NCBI RefSeq assembly: GCF_900113615.1
Contig: NZ_FOPZ01000002.1
Span: 124,001-188,000 of the forward strand
Source of the DNA: Halorubrum aquaticum
Lineage (GTDB): Archaea; Halobacteriota; Halobacteria; Halobacteriales; Haloferacaceae
Direction: 5' to 3'
Length of the DNA stretch: 64,000 nt
Positions 1-8,263 of the stretch are shown one piece after another. The first letter of the stretch is position 1, and every line of letters begins with the position of its first letter. Position numbers and translations under genes: made by a program. The notes under the pieces were generated by a model. The model did no database searches and was not told the origin of the DNA. It saw nothing but the letters and a program-made list of their open reading frames with translations.

Positions 1-1374
1 CTCCCCTCGATCGGCCTCTCCGAGTTCCCGGCGGTGCTGCTCGCGGTGATCGCCAGCACGTTCTTCGTCGGGTTCGGCGGCGGCGTCGTCTTCCCCATCC
101 TCCCGAACCTCGGCGCGGTCCTCGGCATCTCCGCGTTCATGGTCGGCGTGATCCTCTCCGCGAACCGTTGGGTCCGGCTCGTCGCCAACGCGCCCGCGGG
201 CGCGCTCGTCGACCGGTACGGGACGCGGAAGCCCTTCGTCGCCGGGCTGTTCATCGAGGGGGTCGCCACCCTCGGATACGTCGTCGCGATCGCGTTGCCG
301 CCGGCGGAGTCGTTCCGTCCGGTCGCGACGGGACTGCCGGCGATATCGGTCGGATCGTTCGCGGTCGGCTCCAACGAGTGGTTCGCTGCCGTCGCGCTCG
401 CGGTCGCGCCCGAGACGTGGTTCCTGCTCGCGCGCGTCCTCTGGGGCGTCGGGTCCGCCGCGGTGTTCGCGACCGCCTACACCATCGCCGCGGACGTCTC
501 CGACAGCGGCTCGCGGGGGACGAACATGGGGGTCGTCCGCGGCGGCATCACGATGGGCTTTCCGGCGGGGCTCGTGCTCGGAGGCGTCGTCTCCTCCGTC
601 GCGGGCAACGTCGCGGCGTTCGTCGTCGCCGCCGCGTTCGCCCTCCTCGCAAGCGTCGTCGCGTACCGACTCGTCCCCGAGACGCACGTGACGACCGACG
701 GCGAGAAGCAGTCGGTCAAGCCGTGGGACATCGACACCTCGACGCCGGCGGTGACCGTCGGGCTCGTGAACTTCGGGCTCATGTTCGCGTACATCGGGGC
801 GCTCTTCGCCACCCTCGTGTTGTTCCTCGGCGAGACCGACATCTCGCTTCTGGGACTCGACCCGCAGGGCACCTCGGGGCTGTTCATGGCCGGAACCGTG
901 GTCTCCGCGTCGGTGTTCATGTTCGCCGGCGGCCGGGTCTCCGACTCCCGCGAGTCGCGGACGCCGATCCTCCTGGGGTTCCTCGTCGTCTCGTTCGTCG
1001 GCTTCCTGCTCCTCGCACGGGCCGGCTCGTCGCTCGAACTCGGCGTGGCCTGTATCGCCATCGGGGCGGGCCAGGGCGGGACGAGCGGGCCCATGATGGC
1101 GCTCTTGGCCGATCTGACGCCCGACGAGCGGATGGGGCGGGCCTCCGGCACCAACAACGTCTTCGGCGACGTCGGGGGCGGACTGGGACCGATGGTGTCG
1201 CTCCCGCTCGTCGAGAGCGTCGGATTCGCGCCGGTGTACGCGGCGTGTGCGGCGGTCCCGCTCGCCGCCGGGATCGCGCTGCTCGTCGGCGTCCGACGGG
1301 AGACGGGGACGTTCGTCCCCGGCCGCGACGCCGGCGAGTCGACCGGAGGAGAGGCCGCACCGACCGAGGCGTGA
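1..1374 (+). CDS. MFS transporter, 5' end cut by window edge
   Basis: Major facilitator superfamily permease of the cytoplasmic membrane. The frame is open from base 1; the first in-window GTG (base 34) lies inside a hydrophobic helix, so the true start is most likely outside the window. Eleven or twelve hydrophobic helices are visible. The loop after the second contains DRYGTRKP, the MFS motif A (D-R-x-G-R-R/K), and the second half repeats it weakly as GGRVSDSRESR. A Gly/Pro-rich 'GIGAGQGGTSGP' segment resembles drug and sugar exporters. The C-terminus is a short Gly/Glu tail. Substrate cannot be told. It is followed within 100 bases by the L11 gene, which has its own promoter. Confidence 0.88.
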   Translation, partial: LPSIGLSEFPAVLLAVIASTFFVGFGGGVVFPILPNLGAVLGISAFMVGVILSANRWVRLVANAPAGALVDRYGTRKPFVAGLFIEGVATLGYVVAIALPPAESFRPVATGLPAISVGSFAVGSNEWFAAVALAVAPETWFLLARVLWGVGSAAVFATAYTIAADVSDSGSRGTNMGVVRGGITMGFPAGLVLGGVVSSVAGNVAAFVVAAAFALLASVVAYRLVPETHVTTDGEKQSVKPWDIDTSTPAVTVGLVNFGLMFAYIGALFATLVLFLGETDISLLGLDPQGTSGLFMAGTVVSASVFMFAGGRVSDSRESRTPILLGFLVVSFVGFLLLARAGSSLELGVACIAIGAGQGGTSGPMMALLADLTPDERMGRASGTNNVFGDVGGGLGPMVSLPLVESVGFAPVYAACAAVPLAAGIALLVGVRRETGTFVPGRDAGESTGGEAAPTEA

Positions 1375-1438
1375 GTCGCGGGTCCGGCCGACGGACCGCC
1401 GTATGCGAACCGCTCGCGCCCGCTGGGCGAAAGAACAA

Positions 1439-1450
1439 CCGTTAAAAGTC
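1439..1450 (+). promoter_or_regulatory. TATA-like box of the L11 gene
   Basis: CCGTTAAAAGTC is centred about 26 bases before the L11 ATG. With no Shine-Dalgarno between, this is the geometry of a leaderless haloarchaeal transcript. Inferred from position and AT content only. Confidence 0.55.
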
Positions 1451-1470
1451 ATCGGCGGGTTCGTACGGAC

Positions 1471-1947
1471 ATGGCTGGAACCATCGAAGCGCTCGTCCCC
1501 GGCGGGCAGGCCAACCCCGGTCCGCCGCTCGGCCCGGAACTCGGCCCGACGCCGGTGGACGTGCAGGACGTCGTGAACCGGATCAACGAGGAGACCGCCG
1601 CGTTCGACGGCATGGAGGTCCCCGTCACCGTCGAGTACGACGACGACGGCTCCTTCACGATCGAGGTCGGCGTCCCGCCGACCGCGGAGCTGATCAAGGA
1701 CGAGGCCGGCTTCGAGACGGGCTCCGGCGAGCCCCAGGAGGACTTCGTCGCCGACATGTCCGTCGAGCAGGTGAAGAAGGTCGCCGAACAGAAGTCGAGC
1801 GACCTGCTGGCGTACGACACGAAGAACGCCGCCAAGGAGGTCGGCGGCACCTGCGCCTCCCTCGGCGTCACCATCGAGGGCGAGGACGCCCGGACGTTCG
1901 ACGACCGCGTCGACGCCGGCGACTACGACGACGTCCTCGAGGCGTAA
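1471..1947 (+). CDS. rpl11: 50S ribosomal protein L11
   Basis: Ribosomal protein L11 of the large-subunit GTPase-associated stalk base, which binds 23S rRNA and supports factor-dependent GTP hydrolysis. The 158-residue product opens with MAGTIEALVPGGQANPGPP and PLGPELGPTPVDVQDVV, the family's hallmark N-terminal domain with its flexible Gly-Pro linker. The C-terminal RNA-binding half contains KSSDLLAYDTKNAAKEVGGT. Acidic tail and overall charge are haloarchaeal. In many archaea L11 sits with L1, L10 and L12; here its neighbours are an MFS gene and a monooxygenase, so it is transcribed alone. Confidence 0.97.
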   Translation: MAGTIEALVPGGQANPGPPLGPELGPTPVDVQDVVNRINEETAAFDGMEVPVTVEYDDDGSFTIEVGVPPTAELIKDEAGFETGSGEPQEDFVADMSVEQVKKVAEQKSSDLLAYDTKNAAKEVGGTCASLGVTIEGEDARTFDDRVDAGDYDDVLEA

Positions 1948-2004
1948 CGCTCCGGTTCCTTCGGTCACGCTTCCCGCGGCTTTTCGCTCGTTTCCGATCC
2001 TACA

Positions 2005-2052
2005 CCGTCGACGCCGACACCCCCTCGAGTCGACGGCTTCCGCCTCCGGAGG
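2005..2052. promoter_or_regulatory. Two palindromes upstream of the LLM monooxygenase
   Basis: CCGTCGAC at 2005-2012 and GTCGACGG at 2029-2036 form perfect 8-bp arms around a 16-base loop. A second perfect palindrome, CCTCCGGAGG, follows at 2043-2052, about 30 bases before the ATG at 2084. They could be an operator or the L11 terminator; the T-rich GGCTTTTCGCTCGTTT just before (about 1978-1993) fits an L11 terminator better than the hairpin itself. Confidence 0.35.
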
Positions 2053-2083
2053 GCAGATACGTCGCCGCCACGAACCCCCGTCG

Positions 2084-3007
2084 ATGACCGGGACGGACCA
2101 CGAGAACCGGGGGTATCGGCGGCTGTTCGGTCCCGACGGGCTGACCTTCGGGGTCGGCTTTCCGCTCACCGGGACGACCGAGTCGACGCCGGCGGTCGAG
2201 GAGGAGGTGCGGCTCGCGAGCCACGCCGAGTCCGTCGGCTTCGACGGGCTCTGGGCGCGGGACGTGCCGACCTACTGGCCCCGCTTCGGGGACGCCGGCG
2301 GGGCGTTCGACGCCTGGCCGCTGCTCTCGCACGTCGCCGCGCACACGGAGTCGATCGCGCTCGGCACGTCGAGTATCGTGTTGCCCCTCCGGCACCCGAT
2401 CCACGTCGCGAAGTCCGCGGCGACCGTCGACCGGCTCTCGGACGGGCGGCTCGTCCTCGGGATCGCCTCCGGCGACCGCGACCCGGAGTACCCGGCCTTC
2501 GGCGTCGACGCCGAGGAGCGCGGGACCGCGTTCCGCGAGCGCGTCGACGCGATCCGGGCGATCTGGCGCGAGGAGTTCCCCGCCGTCGCCGGCGAGTGGG
2601 GAACGCTCGAGGGCGACCTCGACGTGTTGCCGAAGCCGACGACCGGGACGCTCCCGCTTCTGCCGACCGGCAACGCCCGCCAGTCGACCGAGTGGATCGC
2701 CGAGCACGGCGACGGCTGGCTGTTCTATCACCTCCCCGAGAAGACGCTCCGGTCGTATCTCGAGGAGTGGCGCGAACTCGCGGGGGAGAAGCCGTTCGCC
2801 ATCGCCGTCAAGGTCGCGCTCGCGGAGGACCCCGACGCCGATCCCGAACACCTCCATCTGGGGTTCCGCGCCGGCGTCCGGTGGTTCCGGGAGTACTTCC
2901 GTGACCTCGAGGAATACGGCCTCGACCACGCGATCATCGGCCTACAGGCCGACGACCCGGCCGCCGCGATGACGACGTTCGCCGAGGACGTGATCGGCGA
3001 GCTGTAG
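2084..3007 (+). CDS. Luciferase-like (LLM class) flavin oxidoreductase
   Basis: Bacterial-luciferase-like monooxygenase, a TIM-barrel enzyme using F420 or FMNH2. The 307-residue protein shows typical blocks: 'LASHAESVGFDGLWARD' near residue 45, 'ESIALGTSSIVLPLRHPIH' near 90, 'LSDGRLVLGIASGDRDPEY' near 120, and 'LLPTGNARQSTEWIAEHGDG' near 190, where flavin phosphate contacts lie. These fit the LLM subfamily annotated as TIGR03571 (BA3436-like), from memory. Substrate is unknown. ATG chosen because family similarity starts a few residues later and GTGs upstream lie in non-coding palindromes. Stands alone, followed by a sugar kinase with its own start region. Confidence 0.85.
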   Translation: MTGTDHENRGYRRLFGPDGLTFGVGFPLTGTTESTPAVEEEVRLASHAESVGFDGLWARDVPTYWPRFGDAGGAFDAWPLLSHVAAHTESIALGTSSIVLPLRHPIHVAKSAATVDRLSDGRLVLGIASGDRDPEYPAFGVDAEERGTAFRERVDAIRAIWREEFPAVAGEWGTLEGDLDVLPKPTTGTLPLLPTGNARQSTEWIAEHGDGWLFYHLPEKTLRSYLEEWRELAGEKPFAIAVKVALAEDPDADPEHLHLGFRAGVRWFREYFRDLEEYGLDHAIIGLQADDPAAAMTTFAEDVIGEL

Positions 3008-3086
3008 CCGGGAGGCGTGACGAGTCGCGTCTCGTATCGGCCCTGAAACCCGAACCGACTTTGTGACCCCGGCCGGACGGGGTGAC

Positions 3087-4076
3087 ATGACTCGACTCCT
3101 CGTCGCCGGCGAGACGCTCATCGACTTCGTTCCGGAGGGGCACGGCGCGCTCGACGCCGTCGAGACGTTCCACCGCCGGGCCGGCGGCGCGCCGGCCAAC
3201 GTCGCGGTCGGGCTCGCACGCCTGGAGGAGCCCCCGCTGTTCTGGACCCGCGTCGGCGACGGGCCGTTCGGCGACTACCTCGTCAGAACCCTCGCGGAGG
3301 CGGGCGTGCGCGAGGACCTGATCGAGCGGGACCCCGACGCCGACACCACCCTCGTCTTCGTCAGCCTCGACCCCGACGCCGATCGGTCGTTCAGCTTCCA
3401 CCGGAACGGGACCGCGGACACCCGGATGCGTCCGGGGTCCGTCGACGACGACGTCCTCGCCGACGTGGAATGGGTCCACGCGGGCGGGGTCGTCCTCGCG
3501 GACGAGCCGAGCCGGACGGCGACGTTCGACCTGCTGTCGCGGGCGAACGAGGTCGAGGACGCGGTCGTCTCCTTCGATCCGAACGCCCGGCCGGAGCTGT
3601 TCGAGGGAACCGACTTCGTCGACACCTGTCGGCGCGCGTTCGACCTGGCCGACGTGGTGAAAGCGACCGCGGAGGACCTCGTCGCGGCGGGGATCACCGA
3701 CCCGACGGCGGGCGACGGCGACGCGGCCGAACTCGCCCGCGCCGTCTGCGATCTCGGGCCACACACCGCGCTCCTCACCCGCGGTCCGGACGGCGCGCTC
3801 GCGCGCTCGACTCCCGACGCGCCGTGGAACCCCACGGACGAGCCGATCGTCGTCGAACACGGCGGCTACCCCGTCGATCCAGTCGACACGACCGGCGCGG
3901 GCGACGCGTTCACCGCGGGCGCGATCGCGGCGCTGTCGGCCGGCGAGTCCGTCCAAGAGGCGCTGGCGTTCGCGAACGCCGTGGCGGCGCGGTCGACGAC
4001 CGCGAAAGGAGCGATGACGGCGCTCCCGACCCGCTCGGAGGTCGAGTCGTTCCGGGACGCGCACGGCTCGGCGTAG
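3087..4076 (+). CDS. PfkB-family carbohydrate kinase (fructokinase-like)
   Basis: Ribokinase/PfkB-family sugar kinase, transferring phosphate from ATP to a sugar, probably fructose or 2-keto-3-deoxygluconate in haloarchaea. The 329-residue protein carries the N-terminal PfkB motif 'RRAGGAPANVAVGLARL' near residue 31 and the C-terminal catalytic motif 'DPVDTTGAGDAFTAGAIA' near 265, whose GAGD aspartate is the catalytic base. It opens MTRLLVAGETLIDFVPEG, typical of fructokinases. ATG at 3087 is preferred to an in-frame GTG at 3063 because the kinase fold begins directly at the ATG. No sugar-operon neighbours, so substrate remains open. Confidence 0.88.
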   Translation: MTRLLVAGETLIDFVPEGHGALDAVETFHRRAGGAPANVAVGLARLEEPPLFWTRVGDGPFGDYLVRTLAEAGVREDLIERDPDADTTLVFVSLDPDADRSFSFHRNGTADTRMRPGSVDDDVLADVEWVHAGGVVLADEPSRTATFDLLSRANEVEDAVVSFDPNARPELFEGTDFVDTCRRAFDLADVVKATAEDLVAAGITDPTAGDGDAAELARAVCDLGPHTALLTRGPDGALARSTPDAPWNPTDEPIVVEHGGYPVDPVDTTGAGDAFTAGAIAALSAGESVQEALAFANAVAARSTTAKGAMTALPTRSEVESFRDAHGSA

Positions 4077-4127
4077 GGCTCGAAAACAGCGGCGCGGACG
4101 GATCGCGTCGGACCGGATCCGCCTCGG

Positions 4128-4463
4128 TCAGGCCGGATCCGCCTTCGTCACCTCGATCTCGACGTCGTCGGGGTCGATGCCGATCCGGGCGAACTGGGTC
4201 CGGACGTGCTCGCGGGCCGCGGCCACCGCCCGGTCGCGGGTGTCGAAGCCGCGGGGCATCGGCTCCTCGAACGCGACGCGGATCTCCGAGCCGTCGACGA
4301 GGAGCGCCGATCCGCCGCTCTCGACCTGATAGAAGGAGTCACACACCCAGACGTACGCGGCGTCCTCGTCGGGCGCGCCCTTGTACGTCGGCGGCTCCTC
4401 GCCGCGTTCGAACACCGTCCCGGTGAGGTCGGTCCCGCCGGCGCTGCCGCGAACGAGTATCAT
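4128..4463 (-). CDS. Conserved haloarchaeal small protein (DUF7113-like)
   Basis: A 111-residue acidic soluble protein without a recognised catalytic motif. It opens MILVRGSAGGTDLTGTVFERG, has a central 'DAAYVWVCDSFYQVESGG' strand region and a helix 'TRDRAVAAAREHVRTQFARI' near residue 73. It looks like a widespread haloarchaeal family that I believe is catalogued as DUF7113 (from memory). A TTTTACG box about 25 bases before the start on the minus strand supports a leaderless start. It is convergent with the PfkB gene and divergent from the HerA gene. No function proposed. Confidence 0.75.
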   Translation of the reverse strand: MILVRGSAGGTDLTGTVFERGEEPPTYKGAPDEDAAYVWVCDSFYQVESGGSALLVDGSEIRVAFEEPMPRGFDTRDRAVAAAREHVRTQFARIGIDPDDVEIEVTKADPA

Positions 4464-4583
4464 GTTCGGGGTAGGGTCCCGACGCGTAAAAGCGGCCCGT
4501 GGTCGACTCGAGGGATCGGATCCCGGTTCGGGGCTGCGGCGTCCAGGGGAAACGCTTTCGGCCTGCGCGACGGTGACTCGAGC

Positions 4584-6491
4584 ATGACTCTCGAGGACTT
4601 CACCGAGTACACCGACGAGAGCGGCGGTGGCGACGCCGACGCGGCGGAGGCCGGTGGCGACGTCACCACGGCGGAGGCCGGAGGAGACACTGCCACGGCG
4701 GAGTCGGACGGCGGCTCCGCGTCCGGGGCGGCCGACTCCGTCGAAGTCGACGACGTTGCCCCCGAGGACGCCGGAAGCGACGACTTCGCCGCCTACGACG
4801 TCGACCCCGCCGGAAGCGACGCCGGGCTCGGCGTCGTCTCGGTCTCACAGGGGCTCCGCGTCTCCGAGGAGGAGGACGACACGGCGCTGAAGGCGTTCGT
4901 CACGACCGGCAACCGCGACGCGGTGCGGCTGGGGAAGTACCTCGTGGTCCCGTATCCCGACGGCGAGCGGCTCTTCTCGCGGATCACGGCCCTGGAGTAC
5001 GCCCAGGAGTTCCAGTCGGACGACGCCACCGAGATCCACGCCCGACGACAGATGCGCCGCGACGACTTCGCCGAGCGCGACTACAAGTTCATGGCCGAAC
5101 TCGAGCCCATGTCGGTCGTCTACGACGACGTCGACGGGCTGAGCCGCCGGATGACGGATCGGGTTCCGAAGCCGGGCGCGGTCGTCGAGGAGGCCGCGGA
5201 CGACGCGGAGATCAAGACGGGCCTGAAGATCCCCGAGGAGGGCGTCTTCCTCGGTCACCTCTCCGTCGGCGGGGAGAAGGTTCGGACCGCCGCCGAGCCC
5301 CCGACGGTCGACTACCGGATCAAGGACGACTACGGCGACGGCGACCCGCTCGCGTTCAGACACACGCTCGTCGCCGGCGGGACGGGGTCCGGGAAGACCC
5401 ACGCCTCGAAGAACGTGCTCCGGCAGTACCTCGACCCCGACCGGACGTACCCGATGGACGACGGCCGGGAGGCTCGGATGGCCGTGGTCCAGTTCGACCC
5501 GCAGGACGAGTACGCCCAGATGCACGACGACAACCCCGCGATGGACCCCTCGACTGCCCGGCGGTTCGAGCGCGAGGGGATCGCCCACGGCGGCCACGAC
5601 GACACGGTCGCGCTCGTGCCGAAGGTCCCGAACGCGACGTATCCCGGCGAGGGCCACCGCGCCGAGCAGGTCGAGTTCACGATCCCGTTCTCGATGGTGA
5701 ACGAGTACGACATGCCGTGGCTCGTCGCCGGCTCCGGGCTCAACGAGAACCAGTACCCGGCGCTTTTGACGCTCCTCAACCGGTTCTTCTCCGATTACGG
5801 CGACGCGGGCACCTACCGACAGTTCCTCTCGTTTCTCGACGACCCGGCGCTCAAGGAGGAGCTCGACGAGTCCGGGCGGGTCCACGAGAAGACGTTCGAG
5901 GCGGTCATGCGCCGGGTTCGCGGCGTTCCCGGCGGCGTCTTCGACGGCGACGCCAAGCCGATCACGGACCTCGACCACACGCTCGTGCGTTCGGGCGGGC
6001 TCAGCGTCGTCCCGACCTACCACCTCCCGACCTCCAGACAGAAGGAGATCGTCGTGCTCGCGGTCTCGACGATGCTGGTCGGGGACAAGCTCTCGAACGA
6101 CCCGCGCAGCGACCGGATCAAGGAGACACCCCTGCTGATCGGCATGGACGAGGCGCACAACTTCCTCGCGGACGCCGACAACGTCCAGGCGCGCAAGGTC
6201 CTCGACACGTTCACCGAGGCGGCCAAACAGGGTCGAAAGGAGCGGCTCGGCCTCTTCCTCATCACGCAGGACCCTCAGGACGTTGCGGAGTCGGTGTTCA
6301 AACAGGTGAACACCAAGGTCGTGTTGAACCTCGGCGACGAGGACGCCATCGCGAGCGTGAACATCCCCTCCAACCTCGCGGGAAAGGTGCCGTACATGGA
6401 GAAGGGACAGATGGCCGTCTACTCGCCGGACAACTCCGAGCCCGTGGAGCTGATCGGGCTGTCGACGTGCGTCACCCGCCACGGGGAGTGA
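4584..6491 (+). CDS. HerA-type ATP-binding protein (DUF87)
   Basis: Hexameric HerA/FtsK-superfamily ATPase; archaeal HerA works with NurA in DNA end resection. The 635-residue protein starts with about 85 low-complexity acidic Ser/Gly/Asp/Glu residues, followed by a HAS-barrel-like region. Walker A is VAGGTGSGKTHASKN at about residue 262, Walker B with catalytic Glu is PLLIGMDEAHNF at about 517, and an arginine-finger/sensor region 'GRKERLGLFLITQDPQD' follows. ATG at 4584 chosen over a long upstream extension overlapping the opposite-strand gene, since translation there is Arg-rich and unlike haloarchaeal protein. No nurA neighbour is present, so this may be one of the stand-alone HerA paralogues rather than the resection helicase. 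Confidence 0.88.
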   Translation: MTLEDFTEYTDESGGGDADAAEAGGDVTTAEAGGDTATAESDGGSASGAADSVEVDDVAPEDAGSDDFAAYDVDPAGSDAGLGVVSVSQGLRVSEEEDDTALKAFVTTGNRDAVRLGKYLVVPYPDGERLFSRITALEYAQEFQSDDATEIHARRQMRRDDFAERDYKFMAELEPMSVVYDDVDGLSRRMTDRVPKPGAVVEEAADDAEIKTGLKIPEEGVFLGHLSVGGEKVRTAAEPPTVDYRIKDDYGDGDPLAFRHTLVAGGTGSGKTHASKNVLRQYLDPDRTYPMDDGREARMAVVQFDPQDEYAQMHDDNPAMDPSTARRFEREGIAHGGHDDTVALVPKVPNATYPGEGHRAEQVEFTIPFSMVNEYDMPWLVAGSGLNENQYPALLTLLNRFFSDYGDAGTYRQFLSFLDDPALKEELDESGRVHEKTFEAVMRRVRGVPGGVFDGDAKPITDLDHTLVRSGGLSVVPTYHLPTSRQKEIVVLAVSTMLVGDKLSNDPRSDRIKETPLLIGMDEAHNFLADADNVQARKVLDTFTEAAKQGRKERLGLFLITQDPQDVAESVFKQVNTKVVLNLGDEDAIASVNIPSNLAGKVPYMEKGQMAVYSPDNSEPVELIGLSTCVTRHGE

Positions 6492-6580
6492 GACGCGGGG
6501 CGTCGCCGGCGTTCGGGAGGTCTTTCCACCCTCGAAGAACCGCCGACGCGTTTTTGAGACGACCGCGAGAACCTCCGCGT

Positions 6581-7027
6581 ATGACCAAACGGATCCTCGT
6601 GGCGGTCGACGGCTCGGAGGAGGCGGCCGAAGCGCTCCGGTTCGCGGCCGAGGAGTGGCCGGACGCCGACCTGACGGCGCTTCACGTGATCAACCCGGCG
6701 GACTCGACGACCGGCGCGGAGGGCGGGTTCCCCGGCGCGGTCGACCAGTGGTACGACAGCGCGAAGAAACGGGGCGAGCGGATCCTCGCGGACGCGACCG
6801 ACCGGATCGACCGCGAGGTCGCGACGCGACTGGAGGTCGGCCGGCCGACGACGACGATCCTCGACGTCGCCGCCGGCGAGGAGAGTCCCGAGGGCGGGGA
6901 CGCCGAGCCCTTCGACCACGTCGTGCTCGCGAGCCGCGGCCGGACGGGGCTCTCGCGGGTCGTCCTCGGGAGCGTCGCCGAGGGCGTCGTTCGGCGCGCA
7001 GAGGTCCCCGTGACCGTGGTCCGGTAG
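6581..7027 (+). CDS. Universal stress protein (UspA family)
   Basis: Small 148-residue Usp-fold protein. It begins MTKRILVAVDGSEEAAEALR, the family N-terminus with the nucleotide-contacting Asp. Near the C-terminus 'DHVVLASRGRTGLSRVVLGS' matches the ATP-binding G-2x-G-9x-G(S/T) motif, and it ends 'VPVTVVR'. The motif suggests ATP binding and possible dimerisation. A GTTTTTGAG box sits about 26 bases before the ATG, fitting a leaderless start. Usp proteins are abundant in haloarchaea and their individual roles are mostly unknown; neighbours give no extra clue. Confidence 0.93.
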   Translation: MTKRILVAVDGSEEAAEALRFAAEEWPDADLTALHVINPADSTTGAEGGFPGAVDQWYDSAKKRGERILADATDRIDREVATRLEVGRPTTTILDVAAGEESPEGGDAEPFDHVVLASRGRTGLSRVVLGSVAEGVVRRAEVPVTVVR

Positions 7028-7040
7028 GTCCGTTCTTCCG

Positions 7041-7334
7041 CTATTCGTCCCCGTCGGCACGCTCCGCGGAGACGACCTCGCCGAGCATCGACCACCCGTC
7101 CTCGTCGGGGCCGGACCGACCGAGAAGCACCCGCTCGTGGTCCTCGGAGGTGACGAGCCGGAAGGCGGCGTCGCCGTCCGCGTCGGTCCGGACGCCCTCG
7201 CCGCGGAACTCCCGCTGGAAGAACTCGGTCGAGGAGAACTCGAAGACGCCGGACTCGCCGGAGTCGAGCTCGAGACGAACCGGGTCGGGCTGGACGTTGT
7301 GGATCCGCTTGGCGATCGGGTGGAGATCGGGCAT
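7041..7334 (-). CDS. Hypothetical haloarchaeal protein, 97 aa
   Basis: Not recognised by name. A small acidic protein, MPDLHPIAKRIHNVQPD..., predicted mostly beta ('DPVRLELDSGESGVFEFSST', 'AAFRLVTSEDHERVLLGR'), without cysteines or membrane segments. Strong GC bias at third codon positions and a GGTTTTTATTC box 25 bases upstream of the minus-strand ATG support a real, leaderless gene. It is convergent with the Usp gene, with only 13 bases between the stops. Confidence 0.75.
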   Translation of the reverse strand: MPDLHPIAKRIHNVQPDPVRLELDSGESGVFEFSSTEFFQREFRGEGVRTDADGDAAFRLVTSEDHERVLLGRSGPDEDGWSMLGEVVSAERADGDE

Positions 7335-7402
7335 ACCGGAACTCCGTCGGTCGAGAATAAAAACCCGGTGAGCGTGCCGGGCGTCGGAGGACGTGGGAGT
7401 CC

Positions 7403-7422
7403 CTTACTAACCGATCAATCAA
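7403..7422. promoter_or_regulatory. Candidate TetR-type box upstream of the TetR gene
   Basis: On the minus strand this reads TTGATTGATCGGTTAGTAAG. It matches 14 of 20 bases of TTGACTAACTAGTCAGTAAG at 26344-26363 in front of the MATE exporter; all six differences are transitions. It lies about 130 bases before the TetR start codon. See findings. Confidence 0.4.
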
Positions 7423-7553
7423 TTCCGCTCGGACGCGGTCACGCCGTCTCGAGGGGTCAATGGAGCAGTACGCGGATTCGGACCGAGGCGTGATCTGTGG
7501 GATCTGATCGGGGAGTCAAAACCGTTATCCGGCGGGAGAGACAGGCTCCGGTA

Positions 7554-8156
7554 ATGGCCGACGCGCCGGAACGGTCCGTCTCGGACGCGGACGAGGAGAT
7601 CATGCGTGCGACGTATCGAGCCCTGCGCGAGCACGGCTACGCCGACCTCACGATCAAACGCATCGCCGCGGAGTACGGTAAATCGACCGCGGCGATCCAC
7701 TATCACTACGAGACGAAAGACGACCTGCTCGCGGCGTTTCTCGAGTACGTCCTCGACCGCTTCGTCGAGGCGATCCACGACGTCGAGACCACCGACCCGG
7801 AACGGCGGCTGGAGCTGCTCCTGGACAAACTGCTCGTCGACGCCGAGGACCACTACGACCTGCTCGTCGCGATGTTGGAGATGCGGAGCCAGGCTCCCTA
7901 CAAGGAGGCGTTCGGCGAGCGCTTCCGACAGAACGACGAGTACGTCCGGTACCTGCTGCGGACGGTGATCGACCACGGGATCGACGAGGGCGTCTTCGCG
8001 GACGCCGACGCCGAACGGGTCGCGAGCGCGCTCATGACGATCGTCGACGGGGCACGCACCAGGGCCGCGGTGTTGGAGGACCCGACGGAGCTCGCCGCGG
8101 CGCGTCGCGTCGCCGACGAGTACGTGACCGCCATGCTCCTCGAGGGGACGGCATGA
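7554..8156 (+). CDS. TetR/AcrR family transcriptional regulator
   Basis: One-component repressor-type regulator of 200 residues. The N-terminal three-helix DNA-binding domain is clear: 'IMRATYRALREHGYADLTIK' then 'RIAAEYGKSTAAIHYHYETK', the conserved TetR helix-turn-helix ending in the YHY(E/K)TK-type motif, at residues 16-55. The C-terminal ligand-binding domain (about 60-195) is all-helical and unspecific. ATG 7554 is preferred over an in-frame upstream start because an ACCGTTATCC box lies 26 bases before it. Such regulators in haloarchaea often control exporters, but no exporter is adjacent; the box shared with the MATE promoter 19 kb away is a possible target. Confidence 0.92.
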   Translation: MADAPERSVSDADEEIMRATYRALREHGYADLTIKRIAAEYGKSTAAIHYHYETKDDLLAAFLEYVLDRFVEAIHDVETTDPERRLELLLDKLLVDAEDHYDLLVAMLEMRSQAPYKEAFGERFRQNDEYVRYLLRTVIDHGIDEGVFADADAERVASALMTIVDGARTRAAVLEDPTELAAARRVADEYVTAMLLEGTA

Positions 8157-8263
8157 GGCGGGAGCCGTCCGCGGTACCGAAAGGGTAAAACCCGAAACTG
8201 ACCATAGTACAGCCATCGTGACCGCGTTCTCGACCGGAATCTCGACAGGGGTGTCATCGACCC

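Noticed and set aside
2005-2036. Riboswitch or T-box before the LLM gene
   Set aside because: Only a simple 8-bp stem; the loop has no conserved riboswitch elements.
4845-6482. 545-codon open frame on the minus strand opposite the HerA gene
   Set aside because: A shadow of the highly GC-rich HerA gene: no conserved motif, Arg/Val/Leu-rich composition unlike acidic haloarchaeal proteins, and it lies entirely under a Walker-motif gene.
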